Source of the DNA: Bacillota bacterium
GTDB lineage: Bacteria; Bacillota; Clostridia; Christensenellales; Aristaeellaceae
Direction: 5' to 3'
Assembly (NCBI GenBank): GCA_019137115.1
Contig: JAGVSV010000011.1
Coordinates: 1 to 6,324, forward strand
DNA: 6,324 nt
The notes under the pieces were generated by a model. The model saw only the letters and a program-made list of their open reading frames with translations, had not been told where the DNA came from and made no database searches. This document shows, piece after piece, positions 5,780-6,324 of this stretch (position 1 is the first letter of the stretch; each line of letters opens with the position of its first letter). The translations under genes and the position numbers were made by a program.

Positions 5780-6324
5780 ATGAAGCAATATGGCGAAACG
5801 CTGGCCGCGCTTTCCGTCACCACGGAAAAGCCCAAGATGACCGTGGACGCGGGCGCGATTTATCCCCTCGGCACGGTGTGGGCACAGAGATGCAGCCTGT
5901 CCAGTTCGCTGGACGGCGTGCGCTTCCGGAAGGTGAACGAAAAAAACGCGGGCCAGCGCTCCGCGCGCTGGTTGCGGGCAGAGCTCTCAGCGGGCCACAG
6001 CGAGGGCAGCGCGCACATTCAGGTGGGCGACGGGTTTGTGGCGGAACCGGCGGCGGAATGGACGGATGCCTTTGCCCGGCGGGAACCGGGCGAAGCGTGG
6101 CGGGGCGCGGACGGCATCTATTCAACCGTCACCCATATCGCACCGCTGGACAGCCAGCGCAAAAGCCTGTTCACGTTCGGCGATACCTTTCTCTCTGGCA
6201 TCGGCCGCAAGGGGCAGCGCACAAAACCCATCACCATGGTCAACAACAGCCACGCGGTGCTGACGGGGCTGGATCCTTTGGCGCCCGGCGCGCTGTCCTT
6301 CCGGGTGCCCAGGGACCAACAGGG
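5780..6324 (+). CDS. Unclassified protein, possible propeller-type carbohydrate-active enzyme, N-terminal part
   Basis: The first 181 residues of a protein that runs off the right edge. The ATG at 5780 has a GGAG 8 nt upstream. The frame stays open to the end, and its codon use resembles the neighbouring genes. No signal peptide or membrane segment is visible, so a cytoplasmic location is likely. I do not recognise residues 1-100. Residues 107-115 (WRGADGIYS) followed by FTFGDTF (131-137) and ITMVNNSHAVLTG (151-163) resemble the opening blade of proteins that carry a W-x-G-x-DG ... FGDTF pattern (DUF4185/DUF5005-like). Five-bladed-propeller glycosidases share a related arrangement, with an early aspartate in the active site. 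This resemblance is from memory and is weak. Its position just after the binding-protein gene suggests that it processes or senses the imported carbohydrate, by read-through from the same operon. Confidence 0.7.
   Translation, partial: MKQYGETLAALSVTTEKPKMTVDAGAIYPLGTVWAQRCSLSSSLDGVRFRKVNEKNAGQRSARWLRAELSAGHSEGSAHIQVGDGFVAEPAAEWTDAFARREPGEAWRGADGIYSTVTHIAPLDSQRKSLFTFGDTFLSGIGRKGQRTKPITMVNNSHAVLTGLDPLAPGALSFRVPRDQQ

Noticed and set aside
1..6324. CRISPR arrays, tRNA or rRNA genes, insertion sequences and phage genes.
   Set aside because: No regularly spaced direct repeats, cloverleaf-type sequence, transposase motifs or phage-like genes were seen on either strand.

Overview
The window is GC-rich and reads as part of a carbohydrate-utilisation locus. 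It probably comes from a high-GC member of the Firmicutes (Clostridia-like). The permease pair plus large solute-binding protein is of the LplB/LplC(YtcP)/LplA type, which is most common in Firmicutes. Shine-Dalgarno sequences are strong (AGGAGGG, AAGGAGG), no ATPase gene lies beside the permeases, and a GH4 glycosidase sits next to the set. The taxonomic placement is inference.

Layout: (1) The C-terminal 258 residues of a GH4 alpha-galactosidase/alpha-glucosidase-type enzyme run in from the left edge (2-778, +). (2) A hairpin at 796-842 separates it from a convergent gene. (3) That gene (868-1962, -) encodes a 364-residue protein made of seven FG-GAP/VCBS-type repeats. It has no signal peptide and is probably a cytoplasmic seven-bladed beta-propeller. 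(4) A 272-bp divergent intergenic region (1963-2234) carries a possible promoter on each strand, a perfect 9-bp inverted repeat about midway between them, and a GC-rich leader hairpin. (5) A transporter operon reads rightward: an LplB-type permease (best start TTG at 2235), an LplC/YtcP-type permease (3145-4059) and an extracellular solute-binding protein (4101-5711). The binding protein has an export signal but no lipobox cysteine. (6) A strong 11-bp hairpin with a T-rich tail follows (5720-5767). (7) The start of another signal-less gene (5780 to the right edge) looks like an unclassified, possibly propeller-type carbohydrate-active protein.

Working model (inference): the binding protein captures an oligosaccharide or modified glycoside, the two permeases import it with an ATPase encoded elsewhere, and cytoplasmic enzymes (the GH4 enzyme, and perhaps the FG-GAP protein and the right-edge protein) process it. 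The substrate cannot be read from the sequence. The least understood parts are the two signal-less putative propeller proteins and the symmetric divergent control region.
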